Assembly: GCA_045601285.1 (NCBI GenBank) | Contig: JAZRZJ010000016.1 | Span: forward strand, 1 to 11,905 | Source: F23-B02 sp045601285 | GTDB taxonomy: Bacteria; Bacillota; Clostridia; Oscillospirales; Oscillospiraceae | Length of the DNA: 11,905 nt | Direction: 5' to 3' | In this document: positions 1 to 5,271 of the stretch, piece by piece | Numbering within the stretch: the stretch's first letter is position 1 | How the letters are laid out: each line of letters starts with the position of its first letter | The notes under the pieces: model-generated | Seen by the model: the letters and a program-made list of their open reading frames with translations, nothing else | What the model was told of the DNA's origin: nothing | The model's database searches: none | Made by a program: the position numbers and the translations under genes

Positions 1-89
1 TACTCGGCCATCTTGGGGTTCCAGCGGCGGGTCTGGTGACCGAAGTGGACACCGGCTTCCAGCAGCTGCTTCATGGATACTACTGACAT
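1..89 (-). CDS. rpsB: 30S ribosomal protein S2, N-terminal part (runs off the window)
   Basis: This is the first 29 codons of ribosomal protein S2, a structural protein of the small ribosomal subunit that joins late in assembly. The visible start MSVVSMKQLLEAGVHFGHQ, followed by TRRWNPKM, is the diagnostic S2 opening; the GVHFGHQ and WNPKM motifs are nearly invariant. The ATG is at 89-87. A Shine-Dalgarno GGAGG (98-102 on the minus strand) lies about 8 bases upstream. An in-frame TTG five codons upstream follows a second GGAGG at 119-123, but family alignment favours the ATG. The rest of the gene lies left of position 1. In most Clostridia rpsB is followed by tsf (elongation factor Ts), which cannot be checked here. 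The gene has its own promoter and a leader of roughly 95 bases. Confidence 0.95.
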   Translation of the reverse strand, partial: MSVVSMKQLLEAGVHFGHQTRRWNPKMAE

Positions 90-120
90 TTGTTTTTCCT
101 CCAATTTTAGTTTTTTCCTC

Positions 121-176
121 CGGACGCTTCTTCCCTTTTCCCAAGCCGTAGCCACATGAGAAAAAGTCTGCGCCCG
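121..176 (-). promoter_or_regulatory. Foldable rpsB leader, possible ribosomal-protein autoregulatory structure
   Basis: In the predicted rpsB 5' leader (minus strand), bases 176-170 can pair with 127-121 over 7 pairs including one G-U. Across an internal loop (169-167 against 133-128), bases 166-160 can pair with 140-134 over 7 pairs including one G-U. The apical loop is 159-141. The structure ends just before a first GGAGG (123-119), about 20 bases ahead of the true Shine-Dalgarno. Feedback by S2 on its own leader is known in gammaproteobacteria; whether this leader does the same is inference. The pairing was found by eye, with no energy calculation or covariation. Confidence 0.35.
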
Positions 177-192
177 TGCGAAATGCCTTGAT

Positions 193-221
193 ATAATATC
201 AAAAAAGTTACGAAATATCAA
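193..221 (-). promoter_or_regulatory. Sigma-A type promoter of rpsB
   Basis: Read on the minus strand, a -35 box TTGATA (221-216) and a -10 box TATTAT (198-193) are separated by exactly 17 bases, each one mismatch from consensus. Transcription would start near 186 and give a leader of about 95 bases before the rpsB ATG. The promoter lies in the 150-base gap between ylmC and rpsB, so rpsB need not depend on read-through from the upstream genes. Confidence 0.75.
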
Positions 222-239
222 TAGTTTTTTACAATTTTA

Positions 240-518
240 TCAGAAAAATTTTCGCTTTTCCCGCTTCCTGCGGGCCTGATTTGCCTCGGTTTCCACAAGA
301 ATGATGTCGGGCCCCATTCTTACGATACATTTCCAGGGCAGAACATAGTCGTCCTCGCGGCCGAATAGCCCGAAAAACTTTGATTTTCCGGGTGTTATGA
401 GGGAAAGCATGCGCCCGTCGGTCTCGTCGATCTCCGCATCGTAAACATAGCCGAGGCGAAGGCCGTTGTGTATGTCAATGACCTCCTTGTATCGCAGTTC
501 GGAAAAATAGCTGATCAT
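240..518 (-). CDS. ylmC: YlmC/YmxH family PRC-barrel protein
   Basis: A 92-residue protein of the YlmC/YmxH family, a single small PRC-barrel domain found across spore-forming Firmicutes and often labelled a sporulation protein, though its biochemical role is not settled. The opening ISYFSELRYKEVIDIHNGLRLG and the acidic stretch DAEIDETDGRM are typical. The glycine-rich loop FFGLFGRED, the core YVLPWKCIVRMGPDIILVE and a basic tail (RRKREKRKFF) follow. The length is normal for the family. I chose the ATG at 518 rather than the TTG at 524. GGGGTGA on the minus strand (534-528) sits 9 bases before the ATG but only 3 before the TTG, and homologues begin near MIS. That Shine-Dalgarno lies inside the 3' arm of a hairpin (527-553). 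The gene is fourth in a minus-strand row and is followed by the rpsB promoter; no terminator is visible after it. Confidence 0.85.
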   Translation of the reverse strand: MISYFSELRYKEVIDIHNGLRLGYVYDAEIDETDGRMLSLITPGKSKFFGLFGREDDYVLPWKCIVRMGPDIILVETEANQARRKREKRKFF

Positions 519-526
519 ATACAAAA

Positions 527-553
527 GTCACCCCATAGACAGTATGGGGTGAC
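527..553 (-). promoter_or_regulatory. Hairpin covering the ylmC ribosome binding site (or weak terminator)
   Basis: A perfect 11-bp inverted repeat (527-537 with 543-553, loop 538-542) lies between the DUF1294 gene and ylmC. On the minus strand the 3' arm contains GGGGTGA, the only plausible ylmC Shine-Dalgarno, so folding would hide it in transcripts that come from upstream. The hairpin is followed by only four U before G, so it would make at best a weak intrinsic terminator. Both readings are compatible with limiting ylmC expression from read-through RNA. Confidence 0.65.
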
Positions 554-577
554 CGGTTGTACTTATTCATATTTTGC

Positions 578-856
578 TCAGGGGAAAAGGAAATAACCCA
601 CGGCAACAAGCTGAAGCACTGCAAGAAGAGGGAAAAACACCGCAAAATACCAGTGCTTTGTCTTGTGGCGGAAGGCATACATGCCCAGAGTTCCGCCGAG
701 AGCGCCGAAGCAGATCGCGAAGCCGAACAGAAGCTTTTCGGACACACGCCTGCGGTGAAGCTGTGCGCGGTGCTTGTCCGCGCCCATGAGAATATAGGCG
801 GCGATGTTGACTGCGGCAAAAAGCGCCCACAGAATCACGGTGAGAGTATGGGACAT
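578..856 (-). CDS. DUF1294 family small membrane protein
   Basis: A 92-residue integral membrane protein of the DUF1294 family, whose function is unknown. It has about three hydrophobic segments (roughly residues 5-25, 42-61 and 70-90). The family hallmarks are a short cytoplasmic motif MGADKHRAQ after the first segment (24-32), RRVSEKLL (36-43), the glycine-rich GALGGTLGMYAFRHKT (51-66), then HWYF. In other bacteria the domain also occurs fused behind a cold-shock domain; here it stands alone and has the usual length. The ATG at 856 follows the YgiQ stop codon by 3 bases, with AGAGGA at the end of ygiQ as the Shine-Dalgarno, so the two are probably cotranslated. The link to YgiQ is positional only. 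Confidence 0.85.
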   Translation of the reverse strand: MSHTLTVILWALFAAVNIAAYILMGADKHRAQLHRRRVSEKLLFGFAICFGALGGTLGMYAFRHKTKHWYFAVFFPLLAVLQLVAVGYFLFP

Positions 857-859
857 GGC

Positions 860-2800
860 TTATCCTCTTTTCTTGGAATTGGGCTTTGTGTTTTTCTTTG
901 GCTTGGGCTTTGCCCAGCCCTTTTTGCTCACGGGCTTTTTGGGCTTTTCTGCCGCTGTGGGCTTCTTTTCGGCTTTGGGGCGGGGCTTATATGCGCTGTC
1001 GGGCTTAATAAGACATTCGGGGCCGTAGCCGATGAGATCCTCTCTGCCCGCCGCCTTCAGCGCCTCCATGACCAGCTTGCGCTTGTCGGGACGCTTCCAT
1101 TGCAGCAGCGCACGCTGCATTGCCTTCTCGTGGAAGGATTTCGCCACATAAACATGCTTCATGGTGGTGGGGTCGATCTCGGTGTAATACATGCAGGTGG
1201 AGAGTGTACCCGGAGTGGGGTAGAAGTCCTGCACCTGCTCGGGCTGACGTCCCGTTTTGCTGAGATACTCAGCCAGGGCAACGGCGGATTCAAGCGTGCT
1301 TCCCGGGTGGGAGGACATGAGATACGGCACAACGTACTGCTCCTTGGAAAACCTGCTGTTGAGCTTTTTGTACTTGTCCATGAAGCGCTCGTAAACGTCG
1401 ATGTGGGGCTTGCCCATGTAGTCCAGAACGGAGTCGATGCAATGCTCGGGAGCAACCTTGAGCTGACCTGAGATGTGGTATTTCACAAGCTCGGAGAAAA
1501 ACTCGTCGTTTTTGTCCTCCAGCATATAGTCATAGCGGATTCCGCTTCGCACGAAGACCTTTTTGATGCCGGGGATGGCACGGAGCTTGCGCAGAAGCTG
1601 GAGATAATCCGAGTGGTCGGCGTCAAGATTGGGGCAGGGCGTGGGTGCAAGACAGCGCCTGTCGGGACACATTCCGCACTTTGCCTGCTTTTTGCAGGAG
1701 TGGTGGCGGAAGTTTGCAGAGGGTCCGCCCACATCGTTGATATAGCCCTTGAAGTCGGGGAATTTCGTCAGCGCAGTGACCTCGCGTACAACGCTTTCAT
1801 GGGAACGACTTGTTACCATTCTGCCCTGATGGAAGGCAAGGGCGCAGAAGCTGCAGCCGCCGAAGCAGCCGCGGTTGTGAATGACGGAGAATTTGACCTC
1901 CTCAATGGCGGGAACGCCGCCCATGCTTTCGTACATGGGGTGGTACTGCTTGGTGTAGGGAAGCTCCGCAACGAAATCCAGCTCCTGAGTGGTCAGAGGC
2001 ATGGCGGGGGGATTTACAACGAGATAACGTCCGTCATGTTCCTGAATCATTGCCTTTCCTCTTACGGGGTCGTGCTCCGCATATTCGGTGCGGGTGGCCT
2101 CGGCGTAAAGGCGCTTGTTGTCGCGCACCTCCGCAAAGGAGGGCAGGTCAACGTGGGGAAAGGCGCACTTTTCGGGCTCTGCGGTGAGATATGCCGTGCC
2201 CGCAATGTCGCGCATTTCGGAAACGGGAATTTTCTTTTTCAGGCGCTTTGCGATTTCCCGCTCGGCGTACTCGCCCATGCCGTAAACAAGCATATCCGCG
2301 CCGCTGTCGAAGAGAATGCTGCGGCGTACCTTGTCCTCCCAGTAATCGTAATGGGCGAAGCGGCGGAGGCTTGCCTCAAGACCGCCGATGATGATGGGAA
2401 CATCGTTGCCGAAGGCCTCGCGTGCGCGGTTGGAGTAAACGATTGTCGCTCTGTCGGGGCGCAGTCCCGCCTTCTTACCCGGGGAGTAAAAGTCTTCGCT
2501 GCGGCGCTTTTTCGCCGCGGTGTAGTGGGCAACCATGGAGTCCAGATTGCCTGCGCCGATTAAAACCGCAAGTCTGGGCTTGCCGAAGGCGGCAAAGGCC
2601 TCGGCGCTGTGCCAGTCGGGCTGGGCAAGCACCGCAACGCGATAACCCTCGGCCTCCAGCACACGTCCGATTACGGCGGTGCCGAAGCTGGGGTGGTCAA
2701 CGTAGGCATCGCCCGTCACCAGCAGGAAGTCATACCACCACCAGCCGCGTTCCTCCATTTCCTCTTTTGAAACGGGTAAAAATTCCTGATTACTTATCAT
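860..2800 (-). CDS. ygiQ: YgiQ family radical SAM protein
   Basis: A 646-residue cytoplasmic protein of the YgiQ (UPF0313) family of radical SAM enzymes, whose substrate remains unknown. The N-terminal region (about 20-150) is a cobalamin-binding-like Rossmann domain typical of the family, opening with WWYDFLLVTGDAYVDHPSFG and including PIIIGGLEASLRR. The radical SAM cluster motif CFGGCSFC (312-319) supplies the three cysteines of a 4Fe-4S centre. A second cysteine set (369, 375, 378, 383, 389, ending PCPNLDADHSDY) is also conserved in E. coli YgiQ. The C-terminal tail (about 600-646) is a lysine/proline-rich low-complexity stretch that may bind nucleic acid; this is inference. The ATG overlaps the stop of the upstream phosphoesterase gene by 4 bases (ATGA), with GGAGA upstream, so translation is probably coupled. 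Family assignment is firm; the reaction is not known. Confidence 0.93.
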   Translation of the reverse strand: MISNQEFLPVSKEEMEERGWWWYDFLLVTGDAYVDHPSFGTAVIGRVLEAEGYRVAVLAQPDWHSAEAFAAFGKPRLAVLIGAGNLDSMVAHYTAAKKRRSEDFYSPGKKAGLRPDRATIVYSNRAREAFGNDVPIIIGGLEASLRRFAHYDYWEDKVRRSILFDSGADMLVYGMGEYAEREIAKRLKKKIPVSEMRDIAGTAYLTAEPEKCAFPHVDLPSFAEVRDNKRLYAEATRTEYAEHDPVRGKAMIQEHDGRYLVVNPPAMPLTTQELDFVAELPYTKQYHPMYESMGGVPAIEEVKFSVIHNRGCFGGCSFCALAFHQGRMVTSRSHESVVREVTALTKFPDFKGYINDVGGPSANFRHHSCKKQAKCGMCPDRRCLAPTPCPNLDADHSDYLQLLRKLRAIPGIKKVFVRSGIRYDYMLEDKNDEFFSELVKYHISGQLKVAPEHCIDSVLDYMGKPHIDVYERFMDKYKKLNSRFSKEQYVVPYLMSSHPGSTLESAVALAEYLSKTGRQPEQVQDFYPTPGTLSTCMYYTEIDPTTMKHVYVAKSFHEKAMQRALLQWKRPDKRKLVMEALKAAGREDLIGYGPECLIKPDSAYKPRPKAEKKPTAAEKPKKPVSKKGWAKPKPKKNTKPNSKKRG

Positions 2801-3891
2801 TTCAGTTCTCCGTAGTACCAGCCGCTTGTGCCCTTGTGCTTCACGAGATAGCCGCGGCTTGTTGTTTCGATTACGCTGACCTCGTCGCCCGCATTCAGCT
2901 CAAGCACAAGGTCGGTTGAGTCGTTGCAGGTTGTTTCCTCTTCGTCGGTGTAGAGGTATTTTGTGAGAATTTCCATCTCGTAGCCCGTTCTGATGTGGCG
3001 GCAGAGGGAAAATTCCTCGCCCCGCGAGAGCACCTTCACCTTGTTGTCGCCCCAGCGGATATAGTAGGATTTTTCGCCTTTTTTCTGCGGCGTCACAACG
3101 GTTTTGACGGGGAAGCTGTCGTAGGCAGCAAAGGAAAAATCCTCGCTTCCCTCATAGGCAATAATAAGGGCGTTGAGCTGTCCGTCGTCCTTCAGCGTAC
3201 AGCCGCCGTCAATGGAAATTATGTGCTGCTTTTCGCATATGATCGGATTTGCGCAGACATGATCCTCAAGGTACAGCATGACGGGCCAGTGACCGACAAT
3301 TATCCATTTGTCGAAAACAAAGCCCTGACTCATGAAATCGTCAAACTTCATGACGTCGCCTGCGGTGTGCTCCTCAAATGCTTTGTCGGGATATATGCCG
3401 CCGTGGACAAAGGTGTAGTGGGGCGTGTCGATAATCTGCGGAAGCCTGCGCAGGAAGGCCCATTCCTCCGCGAAATTGTCCTCCAGAGCCTGCATATAGG
3501 GTGCAAGGTCGGTGCAGCTTAAAAGGTCAACGCCCATTTCCCTGAACATATCCCAGCATATTCCGCTCTGACGGAACAAAAGATATTTCAGAAGTCTCGG
3601 CGGCGTGAAATAGGTGTTGCCGTCCACGACCTCAACCCAGCTGTCGCAGTTTCCGCAGAGGGCGTGAACATCGTATTCCCTGCTCAGCTCCATAATGAAC
3701 CGCAGGGTGCCGAGGCTGTCCTCGCCTTTTTCGAGGAAGTCGCCGTTGAGAATAAGAACATCGTAGGGTGAGAGCCTCAGCTTCTTGATGAGCCCCTTGA
3801 AATAGGGGAGATTGGCATGGATATCGGAGACCGCGATTATCCGCCGTCCCGAAGTGTTCAGATATTCAACTTTTGCCTTCTCATTCCACAT
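2797..3891 (-). CDS. Calcineurin-like metallophosphoesterase with C-terminal SH3-like domain
   Basis: A 364-residue two-domain protein. Residues 17-210 carry the metallophosphoesterase signatures in order: SDIHAN with the D-x-H pair (23-25), NGDFLEKG (49-56), GNCD (80-83), FVHGG (162-166) and VGHWP (200-204). These form the two-metal site of phosphomono- or diesterases. GNCD with aspartate resembles the YfcE-type phosphodiesterases, but the true substrate cannot be read from sequence. Residues 312-364 look like a bacterial SH3 domain (ELNAGDEVSVIETTSRGYLV, then GTSGWYYGELK). SH3b domains usually act outside the cell, yet no signal peptide is present, so a cytoplasmic regulatory or binding module is more likely. 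The ATG has only a weak Shine-Dalgarno. The gene leads the row that includes ygiQ, which it overlaps by 4 bases. Confidence 0.85.
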   Translation of the reverse strand: MWNEKAKVEYLNTSGRRIIAVSDIHANLPYFKGLIKKLRLSPYDVLILNGDFLEKGEDSLGTLRFIMELSREYDVHALCGNCDSWVEVVDGNTYFTPPRLLKYLLFRQSGICWDMFREMGVDLLSCTDLAPYMQALEDNFAEEWAFLRRLPQIIDTPHYTFVHGGIYPDKAFEEHTAGDVMKFDDFMSQGFVFDKWIIVGHWPVMLYLEDHVCANPIICEKQHIISIDGGCTLKDDGQLNALIIAYEGSEDFSFAAYDSFPVKTVVTPQKKGEKSYYIRWGDNKVKVLSRGEEFSLCRHIRTGYEMEILTKYLYTDEEETTCNDSTDLVLELNAGDEVSVIETTSRGYLVKHKGTSGWYYGELK

Positions 3892-3944
3892 AGCTCTGTA
3901 CCGATATCCTGCTTGTATATAAAGTCCTCATGAGGCGGATAAGG

Positions 3945-3970
3945 CGGAACGGTCAAGACCGTTCCCTACA
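3945..3970 (-). repeat. Short palindromic intergenic repeat, copy 1
   Basis: A 26-base unit reading TGTAGGGAACGG then TCTTGACCGTTCCG on the minus strand. GGAACGGT pairs with ACCGTTCC to make an 8-bp hairpin with a 4-base loop. It lies in the gap between the histidine phosphatase fusion and the phosphoesterase gene and is inverted relative to copy 2. Together copies 1 and 2 could also form one long cruciform. Units of this type (GTAGGGAAC...GTTCC) are, as far as I recall, dispersed in many gut Clostridia genomes. Confidence 0.75.
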
Positions 3971-3993
3971 CTAAAAACCGTTATCCGTACTAC

Positions 3994-4019
3994 TGTAGGG
4001 AACAGGCTTGCCTGTTCCG
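3994..4019 (+). repeat. Short palindromic intergenic repeat, copy 2 (inverted)
   Basis: A 26-base unit reading TGTAGGGAACAGG then CTTGCCTGTTCCG on the plus strand. GGAACAGGC faces GCCTGTTCC. It differs from copy 1 by a few paired changes that keep the hairpin, so the fold rather than the exact sequence is retained. It shares its last three bases with copy 3. Confidence 0.75.
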
Positions 4020-4042
4020 TCTCCCGCAAGCCGTTTCCCTAC
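4017..4042 (-). repeat. Diverged palindromic repeat, copy 3, overlapping a stop codon
   Basis: On the minus strand this reads GTAGGGAAACGG, then CTTG and GGGAGACGG, aligning to copies 1 and 2 across their whole length with a decayed second arm. Its opening GTAGGG provides the TAG stop codon (4041-4039) of the histidine phosphatase fusion, so the repeat touches the end of the coding region. Confidence 0.55.
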
Positions 4043-5190
4043 TCAAGCTTCTTTTCCATGAGGTACAGCGGTGCGCTGCAGCCGGGATCCTGACCGATGA
4101 CCTCAAAGCCGTATTTTTCGTAAAACGCGATAGCGCGTCTGTTTTCCGATGAAACGTGCAGGCGCACGCTCTTATAGCCGAGCTTACGGAAGCGGCATAT
4201 TGCCATGCCCAGAAGCTGAATGCCGAGACTGTGACCGCGGTTTTCCCTCGTCAGATAAATAAGGCTTATCCAGCCGTAGCCCTGAGGCTTGCCGCGGAGA
4301 ATATCCATTTCCACAATGCCCACAAAATTGCCGCTTCCGTCGTAGGCGGCAAGGATTGCCTCCTTGTCTGCGGCATACATTTTCTTCGCATCGTGAAGAT
4401 ACAGCGATGACACAAAGCCGTTCAGATTGCCGTGGGCCGCAAGCCAGCTTTCCGAGTAGCATTTGGTGTATAGTTTGCCGTCAATGTTGGGGTCGAGGAC
4501 CTCATAACGCAGGTTCTCGTCGTCCCTGCCCATAGTGTCGGACTTCCACCAGGTCTGCTTTGCAAAGGTGGAAAGCTCAAAAGGAACATGGCTGTTGTCA
4601 TTGAAATACTCAACTCTTATCTCCCCGTTTTCAACAATGAGGAGGGAAACGGCGGTGTTGTCACCGTGAGGCACCTTCTGCGTTATTTCGGCGGAGGGAA
4701 CGCCCAGAAGCTTAGCCAGGGTTGCGCGGATCACAACGCCGTGGCTGACAAGGGCAACGGTTTTTCCCTCGTTTTCCTTTGCAATGTCAAGGAGAGCGCT
4801 TATCATGCGGTCTGCTGCCTCGCCGTAGGTTTCGGCACCCTCGGCACGCCATTTTTCAGGGTCGTTATTGAAAAGATACATGCTCTTCGGATCCTCGTAA
4901 ATCATGTTGCCGAAGCTTTTGCCCTCCATCACGCCCATGTTCATTTCGCGCAGACGCGGGGATTTGTTGTGCTGAAGCTTGTGATACTTCAGAATTGCAC
5001 CAGCAGTGGCAACTGCGCGGCGCAGGTCGCTGGAATAAAGCGCGTCAAGCTGAACGTCCCTGAAGCGCTCGGCAAGATAATCAAGCTGGCGGTATCCGCT
5101 GTCCGTCAGAAAGCTGTTTGTATGTCCCTGCACTATGCGGAAGAGATTTCCCTCCGCTTCTGCATGGCGAATCAGATAAATTTTAGTCAT
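4039..5190 (-). CDS. Histidine phosphatase-GNAT acetyltransferase fusion
   Basis: A 383-residue fusion of two enzymes. Residues 1-205 are a histidine phosphatase (phosphoglycerate-mutase-like) domain. It has the phospho-accepting RHAEAEGN (8-15, His9), the arginine pair in SSDLRRA (53-59), LREMNMG (80-86, with the acid-base glutamate region) and the second histidine in VSHG (148-151). Residues about 225-383 are a GNAT acyltransferase domain. The acetyl-CoA loop is RGHSLGIQLL (318-327), where serine replaces the usual second glycine, and NRRAIAFYEKYGF (350-362) is a canonical GNAT motif. Each domain has near its normal full length, so this is a true fusion rather than a truncated gene. The substrates are unknown, and a shared small metabolite or housekeeping target is inference. 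The ATG at 5190 follows GAAGG at 9 bases. The gene has its own promoter facing away from the csaB operon. Confidence 0.88.
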   Translation of the reverse strand: MTKIYLIRHAEAEGNLFRIVQGHTNSFLTDSGYRQLDYLAERFRDVQLDALYSSDLRRAVATAGAILKYHKLQHNKSPRLREMNMGVMEGKSFGNMIYEDPKSMYLFNNDPEKWRAEGAETYGEAADRMISALLDIAKENEGKTVALVSHGVVIRATLAKLLGVPSAEITQKVPHGDNTAVSLLIVENGEIRVEYFNDNSHVPFELSTFAKQTWWKSDTMGRDDENLRYEVLDPNIDGKLYTKCYSESWLAAHGNLNGFVSSLYLHDAKKMYAADKEAILAAYDGSGNFVGIVEMDILRGKPQGYGWISLIYLTRENRGHSLGIQLLGMAICRFRKLGYKSVRLHVSSENRRAIAFYEKYGFEVIGQDPGCSAPLYLMEKKLE

Positions 5191-5205
5191 AATTTGTTAC
5201 CTTCG

Positions 5206-5234
5206 TTGACCTGAAATCATCAATAATATATAAT
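5206..5234 (+). promoter_or_regulatory. Sigma-A type promoter of the csaB operon
   Basis: The -35 box TTGACC (5206-5211) and -10 box TATAAT (5229-5234) are separated by 17 bases, which is close to perfect consensus. Transcription would start near 5241, leaving a leader of about 30 bases before the TTG start codon at 5272. The -10 box overlaps that of the opposite promoter by two bases. Confidence 0.8.
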
Positions 5235-5261
5235 TATACAATAAAAATTATTATACAGCAA
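5233..5261 (-). promoter_or_regulatory. Promoter of the histidine phosphatase-GNAT gene
   Basis: On the minus strand, a perfect -10 TATAAT (5238-5233) lies 17 bases from a weak -35 TTGCTG (5261-5256). The start would be near 5226, about 36 bases ahead of the ATG at 5190. With the opposite promoter it shares the palindrome TATAATTATA (5229-5238). The -10 is strong and the -35 only half-matches. Confidence 0.6.
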
Positions 5262-5271
5262 GGAGAATACC

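Noticed and set aside
108..158. A 16-codon open frame in the rpsB leader (starts ATGTGGCTACGG, minus strand) as a leader peptide
   Set aside because: There is no Shine-Dalgarno before it, and its span coincides with the foldable leader; a chance frame is more likely.
557..2563. Long plus-strand open frames opposite ygiQ and DUF1294 (for example 557-1471 and 1475-2563)
   Set aside because: They are antisense shadows of well-supported minus-strand genes, lack recognisable domains and have no proper ribosome binding sites.
3914..3942. A promoter for the metallophosphoesterase gene (TTATCC, 17 bases, TATACA on the minus strand)
   Set aside because: Only 3 of 6 and 4 of 6 bases match consensus and the -35 falls next to the repeat cluster; not enough to call.
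3945..4042. CRISPR array
   Set aside because: Only three units, in alternating orientation, with unequal gaps and an overlap, and no cas gene nearby; these are palindromic repeats.
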